A stretch of DNA of 64,000 nucleotides, from assembly GCA_006937955.1 (NCBI GenBank), contig SSNP01000008.1:4696796-4760795 (forward strand). The letters are read 5' to 3'. The position numbers were made by a program, and so were the translations under genes. Below, piece by piece: positions 13,201 through 25,200 of the stretch. Origin of the DNA: Pachypanchax playfairii (lineage: Eukaryota > Chordata > Actinopteri > Cyprinodontiformes > Aplocheilidae). Positions within the stretch are counted from its first letter, which is position 1; each line of letters begins with the position of its first letter. Below the pieces are notes generated by a model that ran no database searches, was not told the DNA's origin, and saw only the letters and a list, made by a program, of their open reading frames with translations.

Positions 13201-16200
13201 GTGATATCTGAAAGTCTTTGAGTCCATGTAAGGATCTAATATTTGGTAAACCAGCAGGTAGCTTTAAGAAGCATCACTATGAGTCTGATTTTCATCCCTC
13301 TTCTTGGGGATGCTATTGGAGGATCGTATTAAAACACCATGCAAAAGAATTTACCACATCAAACAGGGAAAGTCTTTGAGCAGTGCCCATCTGTGAAACC
13401 AGGTGTTAACAGGGACATTAAAAACCACCATCGGGTATTAAACTGTGATACACACAGATGAAGTGGTATTCTGAGTAAATTCTTTCTAACTTGAGGCTAA
13501 AATCTAGTTAGCACAAGTAGAATAATACAAAATTAGGCTTGATTTATGATACCGTTCCATAAACACAGCCTATCAGCCTGCTGGTGTTTGATTGATGTTC
13601 AGCGGCTGGAATGTAATGCATTTAATAACACCATAAGACTTCTCTAAGGTCTATAAGATCTAACAGCTGGCAAAGATACTAGGAGATTGGAAAATAAGTC
13701 CCAGGTATCTGCCATGAGGCTCGTCATTCCACAGTTTTCCTTTGAACTGATTTTTTGAGTTTATTCTGTCTCCTGCCCACCATCTCTGTTTCTCCTGTAC
13801 AGTGACTCAGCAGACGAGTACTCAGTGTTCAGAAAAGTTGAAGAGGAGATTGTTTTTAAACATTTCCATTGAGAAGCGTCTCACACTTGTGTGTCTTTTC
13901 TGGAGTCTGGCAAAGAAAATCTGGCAAATTCTATAGATAAATAATATTTAAAAATAAAAATGGAGTCGTGCAAAGTCACTTTCAGGGGATGAAGAAAAAT
14001 CTCTTATGGGTGTAAATATTTTTTCAAATGTTTTTCTTGTAATTATAGTTATAGTTCACAATATAAAGATGAACATCAGGTTGCAGTGTTTCTGCAGACG
14101 ATGCCTTTCAGATAATAATCCTCTAATGAAGTGTGAATAAAGAGTCTCTCCATCTACAAGCAATATATCCATCACCCTTAGCACCTCACTTAAATTAAAG
14201 ATAAGCTTTATTTGGATTTCACTATCTTGTCAAAGATAAAGTCATTTTTAAATGTCTGGTATAAATTCCTCTTTAGTCACATTATGTGGCATTTAAAAGC
14301 TTTCAGCAGCATCCATCATCTACTTGACCTGTGAAAATAAAACATTTAAAGAGTTTTCCCTTCCGAGTACATTGTGCGTATACTGTTCTAAAGCAACTTC
14401 TTGTATTTATCTTCTTGTATCTTGTATTTAAAATGGCTTGTAGCCTTTTTCTTCTAGTTTTACCATGAATGACCTCATTCTTATGGATCTGTCAGGACAA
14501 ACTTCATGTTATTGTGTGCTTCAGCTTGTTTGGAGACCTAATTTTGAAAGTCAAAATGTTTTAATGACTAACTTTCACTAAATTTACTCACATCAGGCCG
14601 TGGCAGTGACTCGGAGTCAGACGGTCCCCCTTACAGAAGGATGCCAGACCTCCACAAAGATGACATGTTGGCACGGCGGACATCAGTCAGCGAGCTGCGA
14701 ACCGCCATGCCCTTCAATCAGTACCTGCCCAATAAGAGCAACCAGACTGGATATGTGCCAACACCACTCCGCAGGAAAAGGAATGAGAAGGAGGAGGGAG
14801 GACAAAAAAGCTGGAGTACTGCAACCTCACCTGTAGGGGGTGAAAGACCGTGTAGGTAAGTGTGACATAATATAATAAACTAGAAGCTTTTTTTACTTGT
14901 TAATATCTTCAAAAAGTATTTACAGTCTGATTCCTATTTACACAACAGGAATCAGAAATTAATTAATTCAACATATGATTCTTGTTTAATCCTTGTTTTA
15001 TATTTACATACAGTTTGAGCACCAAAACACACAATTCAAGTTGTATATGGTATTTTTTTTTATTTTAGTGTAGCCCAAAATCAATTTTAAGTTAGTTCTG
15101 TCTGCTATCAGCAGTGTAGAACATCAAGTAGTAATCAAGTTTTTTTTCCTGCACATTACTTCGATTTGGTAGAATTAAATGAAATGAAGTCAGTGAAGGT
15201 TAATATCTCACTGATCTGCAGCTATTTGCAAACAACATTTTTAGGGAGTTTTCAGAAAACTATAAGGAACCATTACTGGGTTCTCAATGTCCTTGCATAA
15301 GTTCCAGTTCCTTCATGTTCAAAGAATTGCTATTTTCTCAAGATGATCTCACAGTCATCATTCTCTTCTGGAACTTCTTGATTTCTTCTCAGTTTAGTTT
15401 TTGGGAGTCAGAAGGTGTGAGAAAATATAAATCAGTTGGAGTTAGGAGTAATTTGTGAACAAGCTGAAACAGAATTTAAATATTTTATTAATAAACCGCA
15501 ACAAGGAAATGAAAAAATGTCATAATTTATTTGCATTTACATTCCATGCTCGATGTGATTGGCCATAAATAGAACAGGTCACACAGGTGTCATGTATCAT
15601 ATTTGTTAAATGACACTGCAATGGAACATTTTTGTACTTCTTCACCATAATCACACAATTTTGTATCTCCAACTAGTCGCCAGCAGTCTCAGTCCAGTGA
15701 GAAACTATCTGATTCTAACCTTGAGTGTTATTAAGACTCTGTGTTCTGGTCATCAGACTACAGGAAGGGGAGAACATGGCTGTGTTTCAGCCTGATTAAC
15801 TGGTGCAGATGAACCCTGTGTTTTAAATGTATTGATGGAGATATCAACCATTTGTGTCTGGGATGTAGACAGAGTCCCTTACAGTANAAGTAAATGCAAA
15901 AAAAAAGCATAAAATATGAGCTTCAAATTGTATGTAGGGCAGCTGTGGCTCGAGAGAGAAGGCAGGTCATCCACTAATCAGGCGATGAGTGCTTTAATCC
16001 CAGGCATCAGCAGATCATGTGTTGAAGTATCAGCAAGATGCCAAACCCCAAAAATTGCCCCCCTGGGAACCCCAAAGCAGATCAGTATTAAAAATCATTT
16101 TGTTATTGTAAAATAAAACATAACATTGTGTGATTCTTGTATTTGTGTTGGGCTTCATTTAGTCTGGCAGGATGTGTCACACACAACAAAGTGCATATTT

Positions 16201-19200
16201 CTGGAATGAAAACTTTTCAACTGCTGATTCTTTTTCTCCGTCTAATATTGTGCAGTTGGGAGTGGCTGATGGAGACCAGATGTGTGTTTTCATTGGCTCA
16301 CATTGTGGCAAAACTTTGAACTCTGCTGCATAGTCAAAAATTTTGCAGCTTTGAGACAAATACACACCAGTTGGTGTGTATTTGTTTGGAATGTCAACAT
16401 CAGCAAACTCATGATTCAGAGATTTCCTCGCGTTTCACATTTCTACTTGTTCATTGGATTCATAAGATGACTTTCAGTTAACTGTTATTTGTTCCTAAAA
16501 AAGCAGGAAAGGGAAAGAAATAACGTTTTGATGGCAGATATTTCAAATTAAAGTTAAATCATCCTTTTATTTATATTGAAAACAGCAGAATAACAAAAAT
16601 CTGCTCATTTATTACTATAGAGTTCAGATTATCACTGTTTGTTTAAAAAAACATGTAATTTATCTCTAGTTTTCTCATTATGTTGCATCAAAACTCATTA
16701 AATCATTGATCATTTGTTGTTGTTCTTTTCCATCTTCTCCATGCCGCCCTTGGACTCTTTATGATGTTTCCTTAACGCCCTCCTCCTGCTGTTTTCTTGA
16801 TGTCTTGTGACCATCTGTCTTTCCTGTCTTCTGTAAACGGTGATGAATTAGTCCACATACAATCCCTAGTTTAGTCCTTCCACCTGGGGAGACCCTCAGT
16901 CCCACCTCATTTAATCCCTGTATAGAGACTCGTGAGAACAAGAGTGAAAAGAAAGAGGAGGAAGGGGAGCAGAGGGTATCAGTACCTAATATTAGGATTC
17001 CTGCTGTGGGGATGAGAAGGAGCAGTGAGCCTCTGCCCTGCAGCCTCCCCCAGAGCCACTCAGAGACCCCTGGGAAGAGCCTAACTCCTCTGACTCTCAC
17101 CTTTGATGAAAGGTCAAAATCTTTATCCCAATTCTCTTTTTTAACATAGAAATTGCAATATTTACATATCTTTTAGTAGAAACTTAAAGTGTTGTTTTTG
17201 TTGTTATTGTGATTTTTTTTTCAAGCGTTTTCTTCAAATTGAAAAGTTATTACTCCTTCTTATCCAATTAAACAAGTTCATTCAGCAGAGCCAAAAATTA
17301 TATTTCATAGTTTTAAAACAAAGCTGCATAAGGAATACCTGCACTAGACACCTGAACCCTGGAGGACAAGCCTGCAAAGCATCGCTACACTCCATCGTTA
17401 GATTTGACAGAGTACAAATAATATTAACAGCTTTGGTTAAGGTTTATGGCTGCAAAGTGAAATATTAACATTCCCTTTGTATCTGCTAGTCTGTTTATTA
17501 ATCTACAACGGAACAACTTTGGCCTAGTTTTGTTTGCAAGAAAGAAAACAAACTGGATTTAACCACATGGAGCATGAATTAAAACAGTTGTGCAGATACT
17601 TATTAGTTTATGTTTAGTTAAGAGGTCGGTTCATTCATCGCTGAGTAGTTTCTAACTTTACAAATGTTTTGTTACATTTTGTTCAATCTGCTACAGATTT
17701 TTTTTCCCCTTTTTCTTCCATTAAACGCTGTAAATCTATAAATGAAACTAAAAACTGTTTCCACTGTAACGTTTTGTTCTTTGGTACTGTTGTAATCAAA
17801 TCAGAGTTTCCACTGAAGCTCTGAGGTGTCCAGGTGGTAAACCAGGTTCGGACACATTGTCCTGAACATGTGGCTTTTTGTTTATTGGATTGGATAAAGT
17901 CTTTACCCAGCAGCCCAAACTGAGTTAAAGATTATAAATGAAGTTTTATGTAACAAGGTGAGCATTATGAATTGTCAAAGCACAATGCTATTTTAGATTC
18001 TGCAGTTCTTAGTTCCAGCTTGTTCTAAGATTGAAGTATTTCTTTCTTAAAAAGGACATTTTAAGGCTCTTATGTTATTTCATAACTCGGCCTTATCCGC
18101 TGTTATTTCCTTGAAAAGTTGACGTTTCATTCACAGTCCTGCTGGTTTGTTATTTTGAGTCACACCCCCACTTTTCCTTTTTTTTATTTTCTATCACAGA
18201 TGTTATGGTTTTTTTACTGTGGTAGACTGTAAACGTTTGAAGAATGTGTATATGTGTCTTTGGAAAGAAACAGGAACATTTCAAGGATGTTAATTTAGGT
18301 CTTTGATATGGAGTGCTTGATGTGGCTTCATGCTTACGTTTCATGTATTGTTTTTAGAACAAAATGTAGACCGGAATACTCCAACCTCTAGTGATCCCCA
18401 GAATACAGGACTATAGTCTTCTTTATAATATTAGCATGTTAGCATAGTTCATTTATTTCCTAATTTGATTGTGCTAATATGTTTTAAAGGAATAAGGTCT
18501 TACAATGTGATGCTATTTGTTGAGCATGTACAAATATTTTAACTAAAATACAATGAAAATGAATCTGCATGAAAAACAGATTTGATATATTCTGCTTTTA
18601 AAAACAAAATCAGAATTTTAGAATTTAAATCAACTTTAAACCTTTAAAACTAACAGGAAATATAGAGGGAAAAAAAACCTCAGTGCTAGTTTTCTTTTTT
18701 AAAATGTGCTGTTTTTGTACATGCAACATTACTGAGAGAGAGAGACTGACCATGTGACCCACCTTCAGGATGTGAGGAAATGAGGCCCTCTTCCACCCAT
18801 GACCCTGAGCAGATTGGGACAGAAGTCTGGCCTTCTCACCACCGGCACCTGGCCAGTTTCTCTCTCTGCTAAGCATTCTGGGAGTTAGTACTGCAACACT
18901 CAGCCTCCCACAAAGTAACTCTTCATCATAGGGTGACAAAACAACAGAGTGTTGAAGTAAATTGTGGTTTGACTTTGTGACTCAAGTTGTTTTCATACCC
19001 AGGCAGCTGTACAGAGACCTGAAACCGTGCAATGTTTCATGTGATTTACGTCCTCCAAAGCCTCCACACTCAGGCTCTGCCAGAGAAATGTTGTCTGATT
19101 ATATAGGAAGATATCAGGCAGCAAAACCCTTTAGTTTGCTTTGCTTTCTGCAGCACTCCAGCACGCTCATGCTCAGAAGAGCTACTCCACTCAGCTGCTC

Positions 19201-22200
19201 TAACGCCGAACACCATCATCACAGCTGGGAAACATCTGACTGCGACAGACCAGAAGGATACGGGAGCCACAGGTGCAGATGGAGGTGATAAATTGGCCTG
19301 TCAGATGCTGACCTCACCCAAATACTCTCAGAGTCCATCTGACTTCCTTCCTGTGCCCACTGCCATGGCAACCGCTTCATCAGAAACAACCGACGCAGGC
19401 CGAGGGCACGGAAAGGCACCGAGTGAAAGAGATGACCCGCGAGAAGAGAAACCTTGTTTGGACTGCCGTCTTCATGCTACGTGAGCTCAGTTCTACAACT
19501 TGCATTGCAGTTTAAGTCTGACGCTTTGGGCTCGAACTCTTTTATTTGCTTTTAGAGTGAGGGATCTTCTTTTATGATGATCCTTAAGTACTTTCTGTCA
19601 GCATGTAACAGCCACCTGATTCTGCTTTTCTTCTGTTTGAATGTGTGAATACATGAATGTTGCATGACTTTTTAATAAGTGAACACAGATTGTAAGTGCT
19701 GCCTTTACATTTTTAAAGATTGTACACAAAATGCATGGAATAGAGGAGTAAAGGAGACTAAATAAGGGAATAACTCTTTAGAAAAACAGGTCCAAACGAT
19801 CTTAAAATTCACTCTTAATGTTTTAATTCATGTATTTTACAACTTTTGGATTTTTTTAATTGATTTTAAAACTAATTCTGAGGGGATCATATAATTATTT
19901 CCTGTGCTGATCTAAAATACTGGAATTATGTTGACTTTAATGTACATTTCTAAAAAATTACATTATCTAAAAAATGAATAGCAAAGAAGTTGTTTTGGGC
20001 TGTACTGTCTGGTAAGAGCCGCCTCAGGAGTTTTCTCTTAAATTAGTCACTGTTTTATCTCTTATGGACATCAAGCACAGACGCTCACACCCCTGCAACA
20101 TCACAGAGGCAGCTCTGGAAAAATACAGTGTGAAAACCTTTTGTGGTTGAAGCCAAACCTAAAAGTGTTCACAGGCAGAGAAGGAGCTGCGTCTTTGATG
20201 TTGTTCTTATGCTGATAAAAAATGCATGTGCTTAAAAGAAAAAAAAAATATGTTTATTATTAGTTTAAATTAAGTTTTTTTTCCCAGATTCTGGTTGAGG
20301 TCTGGTTTGCAGTGCTGCAGTAAACTTTTATTCTGGCTGTGTTTTGGATTAGACTGCCCCCTTGTGTGTGATTTGGGGTCTGTCATTGATCACAGGACAT
20401 GACATGTACAGCTGTGTTCTAAACCCAGTCATCAGAACACAATTTAATTATAAATGTATAAATCTCAACAACTAACACATGCTCACCTGAGATGATGACA
20501 TTATGTTCTACTCCCAATCTAACACTCTAATAATCCATGTTGTTTTAAGATATTTGCATGAGTTCAGGGTTTGTTTTGTCACAGTGTTATGTTCATATGT
20601 TTTGTGTGTTTTTTCATTCACTGTGTATTTGCAGCCATGCAGATAGTGTGTCAGATGATCCACAGTAAGTTTCCTTAAATGCTCAGATTCTGAGTCAGTT
20701 CAGTCATTAGTTTGCAGGGACAATCATGAGATGTTTATTTCTATAGATTAGAAACATTCCCAAATTTTGTTTCTACAGTTAAGTGCCTGGTTTTGGTTTT
20801 TTTTTTTGTTTTTTTTTTTGGTTTTCACACAGAAACTTCTGACAGTTTTGGTACAAACATATTTAAACATTCGTCATGTGTCATTTATTACATAAAAACA
20901 GGAAATGATGCCTGTTCTGTTGTTATTTTTCTCTACTAAATGTATATTTGCTTATTTAAAATGACATTAAAAGTTCATGTTAAGGCATTTTGCCTTAAAA
21001 GTATGTGTAACATTTTTAAATATTTGGTAGCAACTCATCACTAAAACTCCACTCACCATTTAAATGTAATGTCAGAGATATAATTATTTTGTCATTTTTA
21101 CAAGTCTTATGATGGATAGATACGTATGGGGGTGGTACAGCCAGGGAGGGTGTAGTTAAAAGCTTTGAAAATGTGTTTTGATTAGCTTCACTTTTAATAC
21201 ATATACTATTAATACAAAACATGGTTCTTTTACAGAATTTGTGCAGATTTTGGTGAGACAGAGATCGTACAGCTTCATGAACAGGCTATAACACTGAAAA
21301 AAATAATATTCTGACTAAATAAAGATACAGTTTGTTCCATGTCATGTAATCACAACAGAAAGTTGTTAAAGATGTATAAAATCTGAATTATATATATTAT
21401 GTGTTTACATTGTGTTGTCATATACTGTTTCTGTTTATATTCAGTGTTAACTAGATGTTTGGTCTCGTTATAGAACATTAATGTGGTTTCTATTTGACTA
21501 AAGGAGGAATTTTTATGTGTAAAAAGGTCAAAGTCTTCTGTTTATCAGTTTGCTAGATAATTTGGGGTTTCTAACACATTGATGTGTGATTGTATGTTGC
21601 GTATGTTTGTAAATCCTCTGTGTGTGACTTTATCAACAGGAGTGTGAGTATGATCGACATGCGTGGTGAAGAAGAGGGAATCCTGCAGCCTCACAGTCGA
21701 GTTCGTCATGAGCTGATGCATGAGCAGTATAACAGGATGAAGGAAGAGGACAGTCACTGGCAGGATGTAAGCCTCTTTAAGTTTATTGATTTTATTTATT
21801 TTAGTGGCTTTGGGTTTCTTATTCCTGAGATTTGTTTTTCAGGACCACCGCGGTTCTACAAGGCTCACAGCTGCTGAGCCAAATCTTACCTGAAATATTT
21901 TGTTTGTGTGTTTTATACTTTTAGGACCTGGCTCGATGGAAAAACCGGCGGAGGAGTATTTCTCAGGATCTTATTAAAAAAGAGGAGGAGAGAAAAATGA
22001 TGGAGCGCTTAATGTCAGGAGAAATCTGTACCTCTCAGAGGAGGAGAAGCATCAAGACCTACAGAGAGATTGTTGAGGACAAGTAGGTGAAATCCACAAA
22101 ACTAATGAGCACAAGTTTAATTAGCTTTCAGCAGGCACAGAGTTGGCAAACGCATACCAGAGTTTGGTTAAGTAGGTTGTCTTCAAATGGTAAATACTAT

Positions 22201-25200
22201 GTACTTGTATTTGTTTTGATGTCAGATGACTCAAAGCTGATTGGGAAAAAAACGAAATGTAATTTCAAAGTTGCATCTTTTAAGTAATGAAGAAAAACAA
22301 ATACACATTATATCAAAGTCTGTCTGTTATGATACACACATCCATTTATTAATTCATTATAGCATTACTCATAAAGGAAACTAAAGGAGAATTTCTTCAT
22401 GTGCTTTCTAACTAATCTTACCTTGTGATGGCAATTCATTTACACAAGTGAATTTAATGATGTTCTGTATAGCAATAATTTTGTCACACTTTTTTGTTTT
22501 TTCAAAGGGAGCGGCGTGAAGAGGAGCTGCGGCAGGCGTACAGGAGAGCCAGAACTCCAGAGGAGGCGTCCTTCATCCTCCAACGTTACGCCCAGCGTTT
22601 CTCCATCAGCGAGGCGGTTTTGGAACGCCTGCAGCTGCCGAAGCTCCTCGACCGCAGTATATCTGCCGACCCCTCCTTTCCTCTCTCACTGTCACCCTCC
22701 CCCACGACTCCAGACCCCTTCGACGAGGATCCCGACGGCCCCATGAAGTATCTGCGCCAGCAGTCCGTCCCGACTCCAAAGTTCACATCCACATTAGAGG
22801 CTCAGATTGAAGAGTTTCCCAGAGACTCTTCTCTACACCAACGGCCTCAGATTCGCTCTCGCTCCTCTGAGCCGCCTTCCACCCGAGCCCTGTCACCCAA
22901 ACCCGTGCCTTTGCTGATGCCCAAGCCTTACTTCCAACCCCGACTCTCAGCATCTGAGACATGGAACAACAAGGTGAGACTGACTCAGCAGACAGGGGAC
23001 AGATATACCACTAACATGTAGGAATAAAAGATGGTTACCAGCACTAAATACACAGTTTGAACAGGAAGTCTAAAACAAACCTTTCATCATACTGAGATAA
23101 AAAAAAAAACTTTGATTAGTTAAACTCTAAGAATGACTTTCCCACTTTACTTTGCTCACTTGAGAGTCGGTTGCTCTTCTGGGTACGTTTTCCTGCTGCT
23201 CTCTTTGCATTTACATTAAAATACCACAGAACTGCCATGGTGATGAGCGACTGGTGTGTAGGAAAACACTCAGCTTCTCCTCCTTCAAGAAGTATGTAAT
23301 GTTTCAATTTAGTCAAAAGTACCCTCAACGGGATCTGTTTCCTTTTCTTCTGGAAAAATGTACCAAAAGAGAAAATTCAAAACGAGATCTTGTGTTTTGA
23401 TGTGGTGCGATGGGAGGGGCAAGTTAGTATCAGACCAACTAACAGAGTGCTTTTCTGGAATTTCTTGTCTGGAGTCCAGGTTTGAATGAAGCCTTCTGTT
23501 CACTATTGACTTAAGAAGTTGACAAGTAGGAGCCTCTCAATGTGAAGTGGGCTCCCAGTGGACAAAGAGAGCCCACACAGGCTGTAAGGAGAAGGAAGGG
23601 AAGGTGGAGGCAGAGGGGGCAGGCTGAGAGCCTGCATTCACCCAACTCCACCAGTGTGTCTTAAGTTACCACTCACTCGGAGCTCCTCGCACATATATTA
23701 GTGGTTCTTTGTCAGAGAGACCAGCAGGGTGCTCTGAGCAGATGAACATCTAATAATGAACAGAAGACGGACTCATTATGAGGACAGTTGAAGGGTTTTA
23801 GGCCTGATTTAAGGTCTTTGTGATTAAATGATGTTTAATACTTTCAGTAAGGACTGTGTGGTTGTTGCTCAGATGCAGATATAAACATTCTGTATAATAA
23901 GACTGAACCTGTGATTATGTACCTTAGGTGGATGGTTTACTTCGAGTTAATGGCGAGATTGGAACTGACCCCGTTTCCAACAAGCCCAATGGTCGTGAAA
24001 GGGAATCCCCTCCCTTCTTCCAGGCATCTCCTTCTAAATCCAGAAACAGCTCTGTAGGTTCTCCCTCGCCAGAAGCTTCACCTGTTCAGAATCCACACAC
24101 CTGCTCAGAAAGAGGAAGTCCTGTGTCAACAATGACCAAGAACACGCGAGAAACCACAGAAACGGTTTCAGAAAACTTCCAAGAGGGAAGGCCAACTGAC
24201 CGCTCGACACTCCTCAACCGGCCCACCTCTCTCCCAACGGTCAGAATCTTTTGAAACATAAAAAATGTTTATGAACAATTACATTTAATTACTTGTTAAA
24301 ATAAAGTGGATATTTATGTTGTAGATCTGTGTGTAATTAAACCATATGTGGTTCTTTCTGGAGCTGCAGAAGCCAAAAGAAAGTTTTGGAAAGGCTGGAA
24401 ACCAACATGATGCTTCTCCAGAGGAAGTCCAGTCAAACGCTGCGTCTGACCAGACCCTAGCTGCAGGTCTGAGCAGCGCACCGCAACACTGACATCTTGT
24501 GGTTGCTCTTACAAAACAGTGTTTTGCTGAACTCATTGGTGTTATTTATTTATTTTGAAAATCTTTAAAATTTTTGTTTGGTGCATTTTTTTAAAACTAC
24601 TTTTATTGTATTTCTTTCAGAATCCAAACAAGCACAAGAGAACACTAAACCATCCAGTGATAAACTCCTCGGCTTCGTTAAGTCAGAGAATGGCACACTG
24701 ATTAATCAGCCTCTTACCTCCATCGTAAGACTGTCAAGAAAAACTTACGAAACCTGTAGTAACAAATCAAAAGTTATCCATCTGACACAGAATCTTAAAT
24801 CCCCTTCCAGGTGAGAATCCCCTCATCTCAGGAGTCTTTACAGAGAATGGAGATGGCACCGAGCTCAGCTGCACCAGGATCCTTTGGAAATCCCCCTCCA
24901 GAGGAAACAGCGGCAGGTGAGTTCATGTCCTCATGGCTTTCTGTTGATTCATCTCTTTTTATATAAATCGAGCATTTTATTTTATTTTATTCCTTGTTGC
25001 ATGGTCCTAGTTCTGTTTGGCATTGTGATAAATATTCCGTACATAGTTTCATTTCACATCTCATACACTTTCAATTGATTATTTTTAAATGACTATTATT
25101 CATTATCTTTCTTTCACTATCAAAAGAAGAACAGACTAATTTTTTTATTTTTCTACCTTTAAGGACGCTTCTGATTTTGACATCCTGTTGCTTATTGTTT

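Noticed and set aside
15936..16082. Intact tRNA gene
   Set aside because: Boxes A and B are only partly kept and the cloverleaf does not form. It fits a tRNA-derived SINE remnant.
16759..17100. 113-codon minus-strand frame
   Set aside because: It is the complement of candidate cassette exon A. The plus frame has consistent splice sites and phase.
20351..20366. Reverse-oriented CTCF site
   Set aside because: TGCCCCCTTGTGTG keeps only part of the core (GTGG lost); too weak to call.
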